64,000 bases of DNA from Austropuccinia psidii (taxonomy: Eukaryota; Basidiomycota; Pucciniomycetes; Pucciniales; Sphaerophragmiaceae): the NCBI GenBank assembly GCA_023105745.1, contig JALGQZ010000003.1, forward strand, positions 47,138,196-47,202,195, read 5' to 3'. The position numbers and the translations under genes are program-made. The notes below the pieces were generated by a model that was not told the DNA's origin, made no database searches, and saw only the letters and a list, made by a program, of their open reading frames with translations. Positions 1 through 12,942 of this stretch are shown piece after piece; within the stretch, counting starts at the first letter, position 1; each line of letters starts with the position of its first letter.

Positions 1-1308
1 GTCTGAGGGGAAAATAGAGTAAAAAGAGCTCTATTTATAGTAAATACCTCCCTCCTAGAGTCCAACAGGCTTCTAGTAGACGTGTACTGATCATATCCAC
101 TGGAATTGATCAATATTTTAAGGTTTAGAGATGATTACATCATTATCAAACCATATTACATGATTATTACACCATTATTTAAAGTTATCACTATAACTCT
201 AAAGTTGATGACATCAGAGGCTTGGCAGAACCCCAAATTTTGTGGATTTTATTAGTTTTAATCATAAACTAATAGTATTCACCAATTTTATCACTCTTAA
301 GACTGTTAAACTTAAATTAAGGTTACTGTGAGTGATCATAACTGCTCAAATTAAGCTCAAACTTTGATCCTCAATAACTTTTAAGATTTACACGCTACAG
401 AAATTCAGAGAGTGAATTCTGATAGCCTGGCATAACCTTATTATGCTGCCAAGAGCGTTTCATTACATCATCAAAACTCTAATTTTGATGATTTTTCTTG
501 TAACTCATCTTTTCTGTTGAAATTCAATATTTCAAACTTCAAACCTTGATTTCAGGGGGTTATACCCTGAATTTAATAATAAAAACTACATCATTCTTCA
601 CGAATGAACTAGTAGAATACAACTGTATACTTTTTTTTAAGTTTGGAACACTTTCACAACAAAGTGGTCAACAGCTCTGTTGATTTTTATCAATATTTCA
701 TCATGGGTTTTAACCTTGTTTATAATTTATAAAATAAAGTTCATATCTGTGTTCCTACAGTAATTACGTGGTAACTTTATTTTTGGTTCATCATTCTATC
801 ATGTATAGTTTAAGAGATATTAGCTATGATCCTTGAATATATGCGTTGACCAAAAAAGTGCATATATTCAGGTTAATTCCTTAAGTATTAAGTTTTGAAA
901 TTAGCTTATTAATTGTTTTATGTGTGGAGCTTTGTGGGGAATCCACTTGTACAATTTATTTCACATGTTGATTCATTAGTTTCTGAGATAAATAAGGTTT
1001 TATGGTTTTTATAAGGTATTATACCTTATAATTCATTAAATATTGACTTTACAGATATGCCATAAAAATGGTATATGTGTATTTTACCACGGGGAATCCA
1101 ATGGAATAATTTATTTTACATGTTGATTCATTGGTTTTTAAGTTAAACCAATTTTTGTACCAATTTATGGTATTTTTGTATATTTAAGTAATTATTTTTG
1201 ATGTATAATTATTCTAAGTAATTTTAATATAATTATATTAAAGGTATAATTATTCTGAGTCTTTTTTGTGACCTTATTGGGTATGTGGTCATATCTCAAA
1301 GGCTCACA
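1..1308 (-). repeat. LTR of family A, partial (cut by window edge)
   Basis: The segment ends in GGGTATGTGGTCATATCTC followed by AGGCTCACA, matching the terminus of the LTRs ending at 22807, 39349 and 47710. It is AT-rich and non-coding, with the same T-rich, homopurine-poor texture as those LTRs. By comparison with the 2189-bp copy at 20619, about 0.9 kb of its other end lies outside the window. Strand follows the coding direction of the intact family-A element. It is either a solo LTR or the LTR of an element extending left; what follows (1309 onward) is not a polypurine tract of family A, so a solo or truncated copy inserted into element D is more likely. Confidence 0.7.
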
Positions 1309-2132
1309 CCTATCATCAGACAATTATCCAATTATTGATAATCATGGATTAATAAATACCAAACAAAGATCCTCAAAAAATGAGCATCAAAGCTAACAAC
1401 CAAGAAAGTAATTGCCAAGGACAAGTGAAAAATCAAGAAAAGCATTTGAAACACCATTGAAAAAGAATCCAAACATACCTGGAGCCAATATTTAAGATCA
1501 ACAAGCTAAAGCTGAAGGGGAATTATTCCCACTAAATACAAGAAACTGAAACAGTTGCAAGATGAAGAAGAAGTCAACCCAGAAGCTGAAGAGAATAGGG
1601 ATTCTGGGGAGAAACAACAATTAGCCCAAAATATTGTTGAAAAAAAGTTATCAAGAAGGAAAAAACAGGTATTCACAAGGTAATGAGTCAAATTATCAAT
1701 AGGTATTGAATCAGAAAAGAAATATCACCTTGGAACACGTCCTGGTTATGTCACCTGGAGTTTTCAACTGTTTGAAAAACCTATGAGAAGAAGACAAAAG
1801 CTCAATCAACTAAGTTCATACAAAGGAAATGAAAACTAAACTGATAAACATCATATAGAAGATTATGAAAAACCCAAATTAAATTATGCCTGTCCATTGG
1901 GATTTATTCAGGTGTATGTAGGGGAAGAAGGGAATGAAAGAATGTCCTTAGTGGACACAGAATCAAAATTGAATGTAATACCAGAAAATTTGGCAATCAA
2001 AGCGGGGCTTACCACAAGATGCCTCAAAATGAATTCAAGGGCAATTGGTGGTCACTGTACTTCAAAAGTTTGATTAGAGAAATTCACCCCAATAGCTATA
2101 GCTACTTGGGAATAAAGAAATATAAACTCTTT
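1309..2132 (+). pseudogene. Element D, left half: retroelement gag/protease remnant
   Basis: Read on the plus strand, 1860-2080 encodes a retropepsin-like stretch with LSLVDTE-type motif (MSLVDTESKLNVIPENLAIKA): the catalytic DTG is DTE here. Upstream (1450-1860) is lysine- and glutamate-rich coding-like sequence with many stops. The domain breaks off at 2132 where an LTR-B begins, and the matching C-terminal half of the protease resumes at 58363. The family is a Ty3-type retroelement protein known from rust fungi (from memory of the family, not searched). It is clearly non-functional. Confidence 0.65.
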
Positions 2133-3539
2133 TGTCAGCATGGCACTCAAAACCAGAGCACAAGCATTGCAGCCAAAATAGCATAAACCAATGATAGAGC
2201 AAAATACCACCAAGAATGAAGATTAGCAAAATTAGCTCAAAAATGAAATTGAAAAAAAGGAGAAAAGCCACATCTTTCCAAATATATACCACCCTCATCC
2301 ATAAATAAAACAATAAAAAAGTTATTCCTTTTCAAAGCAAGAACTGAGCATAAACCTTCATTTTCACCTCTCATCTAAAATACAGAGAAAGAGGGTTAGA
2401 CCCATTGAATGGGTGTTAGAGTTGAGTTCCTCAGTTGAGGATATCAAATGGTACTAGCAAAATTAAGCTACCATCAAAGCTACAGATGCTATGGTCAAAA
2501 TTAAGCAAAATATTAACCTCTCCTCTAGCTTCTACAGCTTTAGTGTGAGACACCTGGAGTGGGGTCACATTGGAAAGGACAAAATTAGCAATTGCTGAAG
2601 GTACCAGTCATTTCCTCATAGCTCATCTAGAAAAAAAAGGTTATGGAGAAAACAAACTCTATACAGGAATTGAGAAAAATTGATATCTGAATAATGGAAT
2701 TTAAAAAGTGGCATAGCTTTGCTCTATTGAATAATACCCATAAAAAATGAGATGCCATTGTGTAGGCCTCATCCAGGGATACAAACTGAGCCAAATTGTA
2801 TCTCATTATCTTCAAAAATAACAAAGGCATGAAAGTTTTCAGGTTAAAATCCAAACGTATGGCTTTACCCCAAGCCTGTGGGATAGTATCCCATATATTT
2901 GAAAATGAGGTGTTAACTCTAAAACAAAGCTTGTTGATCATTCAGTAACTCATATTTTGGCCTGTATGGGGTCCCAATAAAGGAACTGTACAGAATTTTA
3001 CACCTCATACACATCAGAGGAGGGATGTGTGGTAACTAAATGAATATTTCCACCCTTTAATGGTAAAAACTGCTCAGATGTGGTTTCAAAACCACATCTG
3101 AGCCCAATTCAGGTCATAAAGGGTGTGTATTAACCACAAGCCTTCCCCTGGAAGTGAAATAATCTTCATTCCATCTACATTCTAAGGATTAATTGTCCTT
3201 GCACCTAATTTCAAGATAAAAAGGGACCTTTCTCTTCCCAAAAGAGAAGTGCCCATCCTTTTCTTAAATTACTATGTAGTAAGACTGTTTATCAACAGCT
3301 ATACTCATTGAAAATAACTAGGTTTCACTATAATGTTAGCTATTGTAGTCCATATTATAATAACTCAATTGATGAATACTGCGCCAAGGGATTTAATTAG
3401 TGCTCACCACCACCATTCCTCTATATTAAAGACCTTAATAGCTTAAATAAACCATCTTTTGTATTTAATATCTGTTTTATAGTCATATAGAAAGTTGAAA
3501 ATACTCTTACTATCACTTTATCATAGACTAATCCTGAGC
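2133..3539 (+). repeat. 5' LTR (family B) of element A
   Basis: Begins TGTCAGCATGGCACTCAAAA and aligns along its length with the solo LTR 4936-6369 (TGTCAGCCTGTGACTCAAAA) and the other family-B copies; shared landmarks include the inverted pair GATGTGGTTT/AAACCACATC near 3075-3100. It ends CATAGACTAATCCTGAGC where the other copies end in CTGACA, so the last bases are mutated. It is followed by a PBS-like site. Confidence 0.8.
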
Positions 3540-3555
3540 TTTTGGGGGCCTGTCC
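3540..3555 (+). other. Putative primer-binding site of element A
   Basis: TTTTGGGGGCCTGTCC lies directly after the 5' LTR. Nearly the same string (TTTGGGGGCCTGGCC on the minus strand) follows the 5' LTR of the unrelated-LTR gypsy element at 45774-45789, so both may be primed by the same tRNA. Which tRNA cannot be told by eye. Confidence 0.5.
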
Positions 3556-4639
3556 ATGTTTTTGAGCTCATCTTTGAGCTTGTTGGCATGAAAGTGAGTA
3601 AATTTTTGATTTTATCTTATACTATGAACATTGTTATTATTTTTTAGTGTAAATAATTTCCTTCAAATAAGAAATAATAGATAAAATATCATATATCTGA
3701 ATTTTTCCAGTGTTATATAATCTTATACCATTGCATGTTTTTCATTCTTTGATGTGGCTTAACATAACTTAATCACAATTGATAACATTGGGAATGTTTC
3801 TGATGTCAAAACACTAAGACCCTTATTAAAATTCTCTTCCATGCAAAAAGAATACTTCTGTACTGTAAATAAAAGTCTTGGAGGCGTGGTTGGATGTATT
3901 GATAATTTCAATTTTCCATTACATGAGAACTTGTTAAATTAACGCTGTTAATTACAAGCTAATCTGTGAGATATTTGAGATAAATTAGCAAAGCATACAT
4001 CCAAAAAACAGTATTTTTGACATATGATTGGGAAATTCAATAATAAATCATAATACACGGGTATAATATATACACATATTGTATCAGATTCCACTCTTAG
4101 ATGTAAAAACAGAATAATACGAGTCTTAACTGACATAAGAAAATATTTCCTATTTCATTGGAAGAAAACTTCATACCAATAGAAACCCAGTCACAGGGCA
4201 ATACACCAATGGCACCCTTAGACAAAGATGTGCATAAGGGAAAAGGGAAGAGGTACAGTTAAATACTGATATCCAAGAAGAAATGGAAAACAATTGGCAC
4301 TAAGAGGAATAGAAAACTACAAAACTTTGCCTCCATACAAGGTAAATCAGCCTTGATAACTTGGAAAGAGAAGATTACCATTATTAACGCAGTTGGAAAC
4401 TCCAAGGGAAAATCTTTGCAAAGAATAGTAAAAGTTAAATAACTTAACAACAGAAGGTTTCTGACTTCTTGAAAAAATTGATAAAATGTCCCCTGTACAC
4501 CTCAGAAACCTTTGAGTCCCAAGGAACGGGCCAGAGGATAGATCGGAACTGTTCAGGACCAGAAGATCAGGGTCTGGAAACAATGTTGGATGGCAAAAAA
4601 CTAGGGTAATCATGTCCATGCTGCCATTTACCTTTCAGT
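3556..4639 (+). other. Untranslated leader of element A
   Basis: About 1.1 kb of AT-rich sequence between the primer site and the first recognisable gag sequence. No open frame of note and no homology recognised; it corresponds in position to the leader of a gypsy element. Confidence 0.45.
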
Positions 4640-4935
4640 TCAACAGAAACCTCAAACCAGAAAACTGGAAGCATATGTATCAAGTTCTTCAGCTCCATCA
4701 ACTCCTCAAAGAATTATTCCAATAGAGCATGGACAGCAAGAGGTTCAAACTAGCTTCACACTGGGAAGAAGGTGGGGCAGGATTTCAGAGGATATGTCCC
4801 AAGGAGATAGCTTTCAAAGACCTTATAGTTATAACCAACGATTAGAATCCCAACAGGCAGTTCAAACTCCTAGAGGAAAGGGAAGCCAGGATAAGGGATA
4901 ATCAAACCACTATCCAAGCAATAGGAGAACATTTG
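4640..4935 (+). pseudogene. Element A gag, N-terminal part
   Basis: The plus-strand frame encodes a serine/proline/glutamine-rich gag-type stretch (for example VSSSSAPSTPQRIIP, then TLGRRWGRISEDMSQGDS). It stops at the TSD ATTTG (4931-4935), where the solo LTR begins, and the same protein continues after 6369. Gag would form the particle; this copy is broken by the insertion and by stops. Confidence 0.6.
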
Positions 4936-6369
4936 TGTCAGCCTGTGACTCAAAACCAGAGCACAAGCATGATAGCCAAATACCATAAACCAATGGTATA
5001 GCCAAAATACCACCAGAACATGGAGCTGAGCCAAATCAGCTTAAAGGGTATTGAAAGAAAGAGGAAACTCACCCCTTTCCAAATATACAAGTCCCATAAT
5101 CATAGGACAAAGAATAACAAAGTTATTCCTGCTCAAAGTTGTTGCTGAGCATAAACCTTAATTTTTACCTCTGATCTGAAATACAGGGTAGGAGGCCTAA
5201 CCTCAAAAATGGGTATGCAAATTGGGGCTCTAGGCCAGGGCTATCCAATGGTACCAGCCAAACTGAGCTAGCACCAGTATTACAGAAGTTATGGTCAAAT
5301 TCAGGCCAAATAAGGGTGAATAAAACATTCACCTCTCATCTAACTTCTACAGTTTTAGTGTGAGATACCTAAAGTGGGGTCTTTTTGGAAAGAGAACAAT
5401 CAGGGCTATCTTCTGGTGTCATCCATTTCCCCATTTCTCCACTAAAACAGAAGTTATAAGGAAAACAAGCCCAATACAGCTTTTGCCTAAAAACATGCAC
5501 ATGTAAAAAAAACTTGTACATGGGATAACTTTGTCATATTAATGATAACCATACCAAATAAGGTACCATTGTGTAGAACCCATACAGGGATACACACTGA
5601 TTCAATTTTGAGGTTGATATCCCAAGAACTGACAAAGCTATAGCTGTTTTAAGGTCAAAATCCTACATTTTGACCAATACAGCCATACCATGGGATAATA
5701 TCCCATAACCATGATTATGAGGTGTAAAACTGACAAAGAAGCGTGTTTTTACTTCAATAACTTGTAGTTCATTCAATACTTGGTTCCCATATAGGTTCTG
5801 TACAGCATTCTACGCGTCATACACGTCAGAATCAGGTTGTGTGGTCCCCAGATGAAGCTTTTCACCCTGTATTGGTGAAAACTGCCCAGATGTGGTTTCA
5901 AAACCACATCTGAGCCCAATACAGGCTATGAAGGCCTTTTTTAAACCACAAGCCTATCCTAGAGAGTGAAAAATCCTCACTTCCTCTACATGGAAAGGTC
6001 TAGCCACCTTTTCACCCCATTTCAGCATAAAAAAGGGGGCTTTTCACAGCCAGAAAGGCTTTCCTCATCCTGCTCTTGAATTCCTATGTATTAAACTGTC
6101 AAAAACAGTTTTACTCTTGGAAAATAATCAGGTTATACTATAAACTTTGGTATTGTAGTTCTTATTATAGTAATCCAACTGGGAAGACTGCACCCAGGGC
6201 TTTCAGCAGTGCTCACCACCATCATTTCTCAATAGTAAAGCCCTTTCTATTTAATTATAGCCCTTATTATCTTAAGAACACCTTTATTTTAATATTTATA
6301 ACGGTGTCACAAACATAGTTAAAGTTGTAACTAGCCTATTTACCACTTTATCATAGTTTCATCCTGACA
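4936..6369 (+). mobile_element. Solo LTR of family B in the gag gene of element A
   Basis: 1434 bp running TGTCAGCCTGTGACTCAAAA ... CATCCTGACA, flanked by the 5-bp direct repeat ATTTG (4931-4935 and 6370-6374). It is the same family as element A's own LTRs, so a second family-B element inserted into the first and then lost its interior by LTR-LTR recombination. It contains the inverted pair AGATGTGGTTT/AAACCACATCT at 5889-5910 found in all family-B LTRs. Confidence 0.92.
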
Positions 6370-7890
6370 ATTTGAACCAGAAAAAGAATATTCTGATTCC
6401 TGCAGGCTCACAAGGAGTAAACCAACCAGAATACCCAGTGGAGTAACACCACTCAAGAACCAGAAAGCCAGTGGCCAAGAGTAACCATTATTCACAATCC
6501 CAGGAAGCCCTCAGGAGAATACAAGGATCAAAGGGAAAGGAAAAGACTTCTCTCAACCAGAGGCAGAAAGAGTCAGGCCCAATAGTCCAGAAGCTGTTGG
6601 ACTTGGTGAAAAAAAGTACACTCAAGCCAGAAATAGTTGTAAGTACTCCTGATAGAATAAGTAGCCCTACAATTAGAAATGATATCCCCCTCAGAATGAA
6701 AATAATGTTTTTACACCTGAGAGTAACATAAACAGTCATGGACTGTGGTTACAAATGTCCCAATTTTCATAAGAAAACAGAAAGAGTTTGAAAGACCCCA
6801 TGAGAATATTTCAAGGTTAAAAGAGTTAAATAACTTACAAATCAAAGCCATTCATACTATTCAGAAGGACCATACTAAACTAATTAAAACCTCAGAAGAA
6901 ACCAAAAAAAGACTAAATGAAGACTTAGAGGAGCAATATCACTGGAAGAGGGACAGGGAATACCTGGATAAAAACATGATGGAATTTTTCATTATTTTCC
7001 AAAACATATTACCCCAAACACAGGGCCATTTTTCTGGATACACTCAATAACACAAAGAGGACATCAAACCAGATGACACAATGGAAAATAAGCAAAGATC
7101 CCCATTAAAATACCAGGATGGAGTTAATATTACTTATGGAGAGAAAGAAGCACTGAAGAAAAATACAGAAGCCACAAGTTGGCCAACATTCTTTGGTGTA
7201 GGAGAATATGCTAATATGGAGCTCATTGATTATATTGATAGACTCTTCATTAATGTGCCAAGTATAAAATACTACTGGATAAAAGCCATAGTGAACATGG
7301 CATTCAAATGGAATGCTAGTATATGGTACACAGAAATTTAAGAAATCCATGGCAGAAGAAACTGGCTATGGTGGAAGAGTCAAGTAATACAAAAATTACA
7401 GTAATGTTACTTGGATATGACAAAACACCATGTGATCTTAAAATGACAAATACTAAGTGAAAACAATCCCTTTGAGTGGTGTCTCAAACGGTCTAAAAGA
7501 CTTGAAGCCATTTGTCCTCTCATGAAAATTTAGATCAGGAATTACAAGCTCCTGAGCAAGGTCCAGGATATCTAGGACATGCATTAAAAGGCAGGTGCAA
7601 AAAATACTGCACTCTAGATGACATTGCCAATACCTTACAATAAGTAAGGAGGAGCAAAAAAATGAGAAGTATTCCCTTTATAAAGGCAACAGTTTCAGAG
7701 AAAAACAGCCTTTTAGGGTTGAAAGCAAGGACAAACCCAGAGACAAGATAGAAGAAGCTTACAAGAAAGAGAACTCCTGTCATAATTGTGGATCCACAGA
7801 CCACTATTTCAACAACTGCTAAAAGGAAAAGAAGGAAATCTATGCCATTGAACAAGTCCCAGGGGAAGAAATCCAAACAGGATAATCTGA
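6370..7890 (+). pseudogene. Element A gag, central and C-terminal part with CCHC zinc knuckle
   Basis: Coding-like plus-strand blocks at 6471-6731, 6745-7050 and 7081-7341 in shifting frames. The block 7081-7341 includes a gag capsid-like stretch (TSWPTFFGVGEYANMELIDYI). A zinc knuckle CHNCGSTDHYFNNC is encoded at 7778-7819 (Cys-X2-Cys-X4-His-X4-Cys) and is followed by a stop and an acidic linker. Several stops and frameshifts make this non-functional. Confidence 0.75.
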
Positions 7891-9584
7891 CTCTGACTCT
7901 ATGGGTGATGCTATCAGAGAAAACTCTGATGATGAACAAGACCCAATAGAAAAATTCCTGGTGGAGTACCAAGAAAAAGCCCAGTTGGGAATCCAGGACA
8001 TACAGTTGGAAAAAGCATTATCACAAGATACTACCAACAAAAATTTGGGCAAAAATACACAAGATGTACACTCATTCCTAGCTACACTAACCAAAGTAAT
8101 GGCATATATTCATGGTACAGCCACTAAGATGACTGTTTGTGCTGATAATTCTCAACACCCTTGATAATTGAAAGTGGTGCACACTTCTCAATAGTAACCA
8201 GCAATAATTTGGAAAAGCACTTCCTGAATTGAGAGAGCAAATTCTTGCCACCCAAGGCAAAGTATTGAAAGAGTGCATCAGGAAAGAGGACCTCTATAGG
8301 GACTATTATCAAAGAGATAAGAATACCCCATAGAAAAGATAATATCAGACTCAACCCAGAGTGCATAGTGCTTGAGGATTCTCATATCCAAGGATACCTA
8401 TTGGGAAAAGACTACCAAAGGACATATGGCATTGATATTTAAAACAGTAAAAAAAGGCATATTACACTTGCTACCAACAAGGGAAATCAAATTTCCCTTA
8501 CTATATACCAATTTTCTAACCAAGACCCCTTAGAAGAGCAACTGAATGAACTCTAGGAGGGGAAATTCAGTTCTAAACTTGGTAGTAAACATAAAATTAA
8601 TCTAATAAAAATAATGACAAAGAACAGACCAGCTTTTGCAATAGGAGAAGAACCCTGGGCAATATTGAGGTTTATGATATAGAGCTATATATGGATTTGG
8701 AAAGCCCTTATCCACTCATGCTGAGATCACATTCATATCCAGAAAGCTTGGAAGCTTGGAAAGAAATTGAAAAACATATCAATGAGATGCTAGATATGAA
8801 TTTCATCAGAAAGATTGGATATAATGAAATAATGGAACTAACCACACCTGCTCTCATTATTTGGCATTATGGAAAATCTAGATTGTTTCAAGAATTCAGA
8901 GAACTGAAAAATACACTAAAGCTAATAGGTACCTTATACCAAGGATACCACATTCCCTGTACAAACTGGAAAAAGCCAAACACATTACCAAGATGGATTG
9001 TATGAAAGGCTGCCAAAAAATGGAGTTAATGCAAAATCCATGAAAAAACTAAGAATTATATGCCTATGGGTTTATATGGGTATACAAGAATTCCATTTGG
9101 CATCAAGAATGCACCAGACAATTCTAAAGTTTGATGGAAAATATATTTCTGGAGGAAATATTGGAATTCTGGATGGTGGTTTACATTGAACATATCATCA
9201 TATGTTCAAAGACATGGGAGGAAAATGTGAAATATATAGACAGAGTCTTCAGTAAGTTCACACCCATTAATCTAAATATCACACTTGAGGAGTTTAATTT
9301 TGGCCAACAAGAAATATTGAAACTGGGACATAACGTCTCAGGCCTCAGCTTAATCATAGACCAAAACAAAGTAGCAGCAGTAATGCAGTAGTCAGTACCA
9401 AGAAAATCAAGGAAATGTAATATTTCTTAGAGTTTGCTAGATACTACAGAAACCAAATATTTAGATTTTGAGATTAACAAGGAAAGGCAGTATTCATATG
9501 AGAGGATCATAAATGAACTCACCAATGCATCTGTAGTTATATTAACTGACTTTTAGCTGCCATTTAAGCTGTACATGGATGCAG
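7891..9584 (+). pseudogene. Element A protease and reverse transcriptase, decayed
   Basis: After an acidic linker (7901-8164) an aspartic protease motif reads IESGAHFSIV near 8167-8200 (D of DSG replaced by E). The reverse transcriptase begins near 8690 and runs to 9400, with recognisable fragments such as LELTTPALIIWHYGKSRLF-like sequence and FGIKNAP. The catalytic YxDD box near 9178-9192 reads YIEH, so both metal-binding aspartates are lost. Sequence continues into RNase H (KLYMDA at 9565-9584), where it is cut by an LTR element. Confidence 0.75.
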
Positions 9585-12096
9585 TGTTAGCTGGTGCCTC
9601 TATCGTGGCTTCCAGACTAAATATTAGGAATTTAATAAAATAATTATAAGTGGAATACTATTTAAAGAAAATTAATAGCCGTTTCACTTGGTTTAAAATG
9701 ATTTATTGTTGAAATTTAGGCTTCAACAGTAGAAATGAATTGCAAAAGTGAAGTTAATGACTTCAAAGGTGAGAGCACTAATGATTCTAAAAATAGAATT
9801 TATGTAATTTTAATTGTAAAAATATATTTGTTTAAGAGCTCTGAGGATTAATTCAATGAGAATTAATCCTCTTTAAATGTTGTAGTTACAAATTTGAAAT
9901 CAAAACAATGTAAAATAATTTTGTTTTTGAAAGAAGAAAGATTTGCTATGGTGACAGGAACAAATCTAACAACAAAATTAATGACCTATTGCGAGCATAT
10001 ACTAAGACACATTGAGTGATTAGTCATAGCAACAAGATTCAATTCATATTATAATAATATGAATTGAAGTATTTGAAATTTATACAAAATAATAAAAGAA
10101 AATAAGATGAAAACTTAAAGAAAGTAACGGGAGTCTGTATAGAAGGTAAAGGCTTACAAGCTTTCAGGCTCACATTTGTTAATACTAAAAAAAAAGTGAA
10201 AAAAAATGATTTAGTTATAGTAATATGTATAGGTTTGTTGTATTTTTGTAATGATTTCCTGTATATTTTTATCTGTATGATAAAAGTTGCTTCTGTTGTT
10301 TGTAGAGTAAATAAAATATCTTAAAATTACTTTTTTGTTTTTATTCAATATACCTGCACTACATTTTTCTTCTTGTAGTATAGTTGTTATTGATGTACTT
10401 AATCTACTAATATGATTATCTGAGTTTAGGAGGTAGTAGATATCTTCTTTATTGTCAATGTAAGTGATAATATTTTTCAATGTATTTGATACTCTTTCTT
10501 TTTTTGAAATGGGTTGTTAGTATTTGTTTCATATTGATCCCTGCTCAAAGGTCCAACAAAATTGCTATTGTTGGTTTTGTATTATTACTGGGGTTGTTAC
10601 TTATTTTGATAGTGCTTGCCTTACTCTTTTTGCTATCAATAAAAGGAACATTTCTATTCTTACTTGTAATAATGGTTTTTTGAACTAGAGTATCATTCAA
10701 TATAGGCGGCTTGTTGACTTTAGATGTCCTACCATTATAGAAGAGACCAAATTGTACATTTTCAGAATGATTAGGTATTGAAAACTTTGATATGGGGTCA
10801 TCAGCTGTATTTGATGAGGAGTTAATAATATTATTTCTACTGTTATCTTCTGAAGCTGTATTGGTTGTTCAATTTTCTATGAAGCTTGATTTATGTTGAT
10901 TTTTTGTTATCGTTGTTACGGTTTTTCAATCCTCATCACTCCATTGTGAACCTGTAAGTTGAAAGGACTTCAAATTGAGCTCTTTGGTAGTCCTGGGACT
11001 TCTGGATCAAAGAATTGCGGTAGGATGCAATGATAACTGGTCATAACTACAAAATTCCTCTTGGGAATGGTCTTTTTTCCAGGTTTCCGACCGAGCTTTT
11101 GGTTTCCTTCCCCGGCAACAAGAGGTAGAAGGGTTTAAAGAATAGTTACTGGTCATCATTTTGGATAGATGACCAGTATCAGTTATTTTGTCTTTCATGA
11201 ACAAAGACAAGCGTTGAAAAGCTTCAATTTCATGGGGGGCTATAGTCATCAAAACTTGTTTTACTGGTGTTGGAGGATGGTACTGATGGCTACAAGAAGA
11301 TTTTGAGAAAAATAGATTTGGATTAAGTCTTAAAAGCTGTAGAATAATAATAAAAAAAGGGAATAAGGATTGTAACGTTGATTTTTGATTTTTGATGAAA
11401 GAGTTGGTTATAAAAATTCTATTAATTAGGTATTTTGACTTCTAATTAATTTATTAGACGTAATTAATTAATTAATCAAACATAATATAAACTTTAATAT
11501 ATTAAAGGTTAGCTGGTGCCTCTTTCGTGTCTTCCAGACCAAATATTAGGAACTTAATAAGCTAATTATAAGTGGAGTACTATTTAAATGAAATTAATAG
11601 ACGCGTCACTTGGTTTAAAATAATTTATCCTTGGAATTTAGGCTTCAACAGTAGAATTAAATTGCAAAAGTGAGGCTAATTACTTTAAAGGTGAGAGAAC
11701 TAATATTTCTAAAAATAAAATATAAGGAATTTTAATTGTAAAAATATATTTGCTTAAGATCTCTGAGGATTAATTCAAAAAGAATTAATCCTCTTTGAAT
11801 GTTGTAGTTACAAATTTGAAATCAAAACAATGTAAAATAATTTTGTTTTTGAAAGAAGAAATATTTGCTATGGTGACAGGAACAAATATAACAACAAAAT
11901 TAATGACCTATTGCAAGCATATACTAAGACACATTGAGTGATTAGTCATAGCAACAAGATTCAATTCATATTATAATAATATGAATTGAAGTATTTGAAA
12001 TTTATACAAAATAATAAAGGAAAATAAGATGAAAACTTAAAGAAAGTAACGGGAGTCTGTATAGAAGGTAAAGGCTTACAAGCTTGCAGGCTCACA
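9585..12096 (-). mobile_element. Small 2.5-kb LTR element (two 590-bp LTRs) inserted in RNase H of element A
   Basis: Direct repeats 9585-10174 and 11507-12096 are each 590 bp and clearly alike (TTAGCTGGTGCCTCT ... GGCTCACA). The outer flanks carry the TSD TGCAG (9580-9584 and 12097-12101). The left copy starts TGTTAGC while the right copy has GG in place of TG. No gag-pol is present in the 1.3-kb interior, so it is non-autonomous. Orientation is a guess based on its terminus GGCTCACA, which is shared with family A, whose intact member reads on the minus strand. Confidence 0.9.
10175..11506 (-). pseudogene. Interior of the small LTR element: unidentified decayed reading frame
   Basis: On the minus strand, 11252-11007 gives an 81-residue open frame (EIEAFQRLSLFMKDKITDTG followed by a serine/cysteine/basic patch) and the same style of sequence continues with a few stops to about 10211, rich in asparagine, serine, lysine and isoleucine. 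No reverse transcriptase, protease or integrase motif is visible. It may be a captured or gag-derived gene carried by a non-autonomous element; the product is not recognised. Confidence 0.4.
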
Positions 12097-12820
12097 TGCA
12101 GCTTTCAGTCAAGGACTAGGAGAAGACTTTCACCATAGACAAGTAATAGATGGCCAACACTAGGGAACTCAGAAATAATTTTTATGTCTAGTATTGGAAT
12201 TAGAAACATCCCATTATTATTTGGAGGGTTCAGTATTTGAAGTATACACAGACTGTAGTGCAATCAAGCCTTTTCTCAACATGAAGACTACCAATAGGAA
12301 CATGTTGAGGTGGCAAATAGCAATCCAGGAGTATAGAGGCAATATGACCATCATATAAAAACAAGGTAAAAGCAAGACCAATGCCGATGGACTTAGCAGA
12401 TGGCCATTAGATAATTTCAAGAAAAACCCCCCTTATTAACCAGAAGTAGATTCCAAAATCCCTATCCATTTCATGGAAAAAGATAGGAAAAGAAACCTAA
12501 AATTCTCATAATGGGGTCCAGGAAGTGGTACCCCAGATATTGAACATATTGGATCAGGAGAGACAAAAACAACCATATTAGGGACAAGCTCCTCTGAACT
12601 CCACAATGATTTCTTTAATTAAGTTAATAAGTCTTGTCCAAAACAAAAACAGTGTAGCATATTAATTTCTCCTCTTAAGCAAACATAAAGGAGCCCAACA
12701 CTGGAGTTCCAGTTAGAGGAACCTTGGTTGAAGGATTATAAGGACAACAAATTTTTCCTTATAGATGGACTCCTTCATCACAGAGAGACTCACACTAGCT
12801 CCCTCACAGTGATAGACAGA
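12097..12820 (+). pseudogene. Element A RNase H and linker to integrase
   Basis: Resumes exactly in register after the small LTR element. Recognisable RNase H fragments lie at 12230-12410 ([19 protein letters not shown], then [18 protein letters not shown], then NADGLSRW). An asp/ser-rich linker follows and the start of the integrase zinc region reads LKDYKDNKFFLIDGLLHHRE at 12726-12790. The frame is cut at 12820 by the CACTA element; codons on either side of that element join in frame when it and one AGA are removed. Confidence 0.75.
12818..12820. repeat. Left target-site duplication (AGA) of the CACTA element
   Basis: AGA directly before CACCAGGGCA; the same AGA follows the element at 35516-35518. 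Comparison with the uninterrupted copy of the same gypsy family at 63380-63410 shows the site before insertion had a single AGA. Confidence 0.85.
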
Positions 12821-12867
12821 CACCAGGGCAAATCTCGTTTCAATTGTCGGCGATTGACCTCACGTCA
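12821..12867 (+). repeat. Left terminal inverted repeat of the CACTA element
   Basis: Starts CACCAGGGCAAATCT and ends ACCTCACGTCA. It pairs with 35469-35515 with five mismatches, four of them C/T. Confidence 0.92.
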
Positions 12868-12942
12868 AGCAAACGTCAAGCAGGATAAAAGTCTAGCTCA
12901 CGTCAAGCAAAAATCAAGCGAATGTCGAGCACACGTCCTACT
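12853..12942 (+). repeat. Left subterminal repeats (ACGTCAAGC motif)
   Basis: The nonamer ACGTCAAGC or a one-base variant appears about five times in 80 bp (12862, 12872, 12900, then AATCAAGC and ATGTCGAGC). Subterminal short repeats are the binding sites of the second protein in plant CACTA elements; that role here is inference. TGACGTGACGTGAC near 35385-35400 is the counterpart at the other end. Confidence 0.65.

Noticed and set aside
1506..4619. Several 60-100 codon minus-strand frames
   Set aside because: They lie in AT-rich LTR and leader sequence, are hydrophobic by composition, and match nothing.
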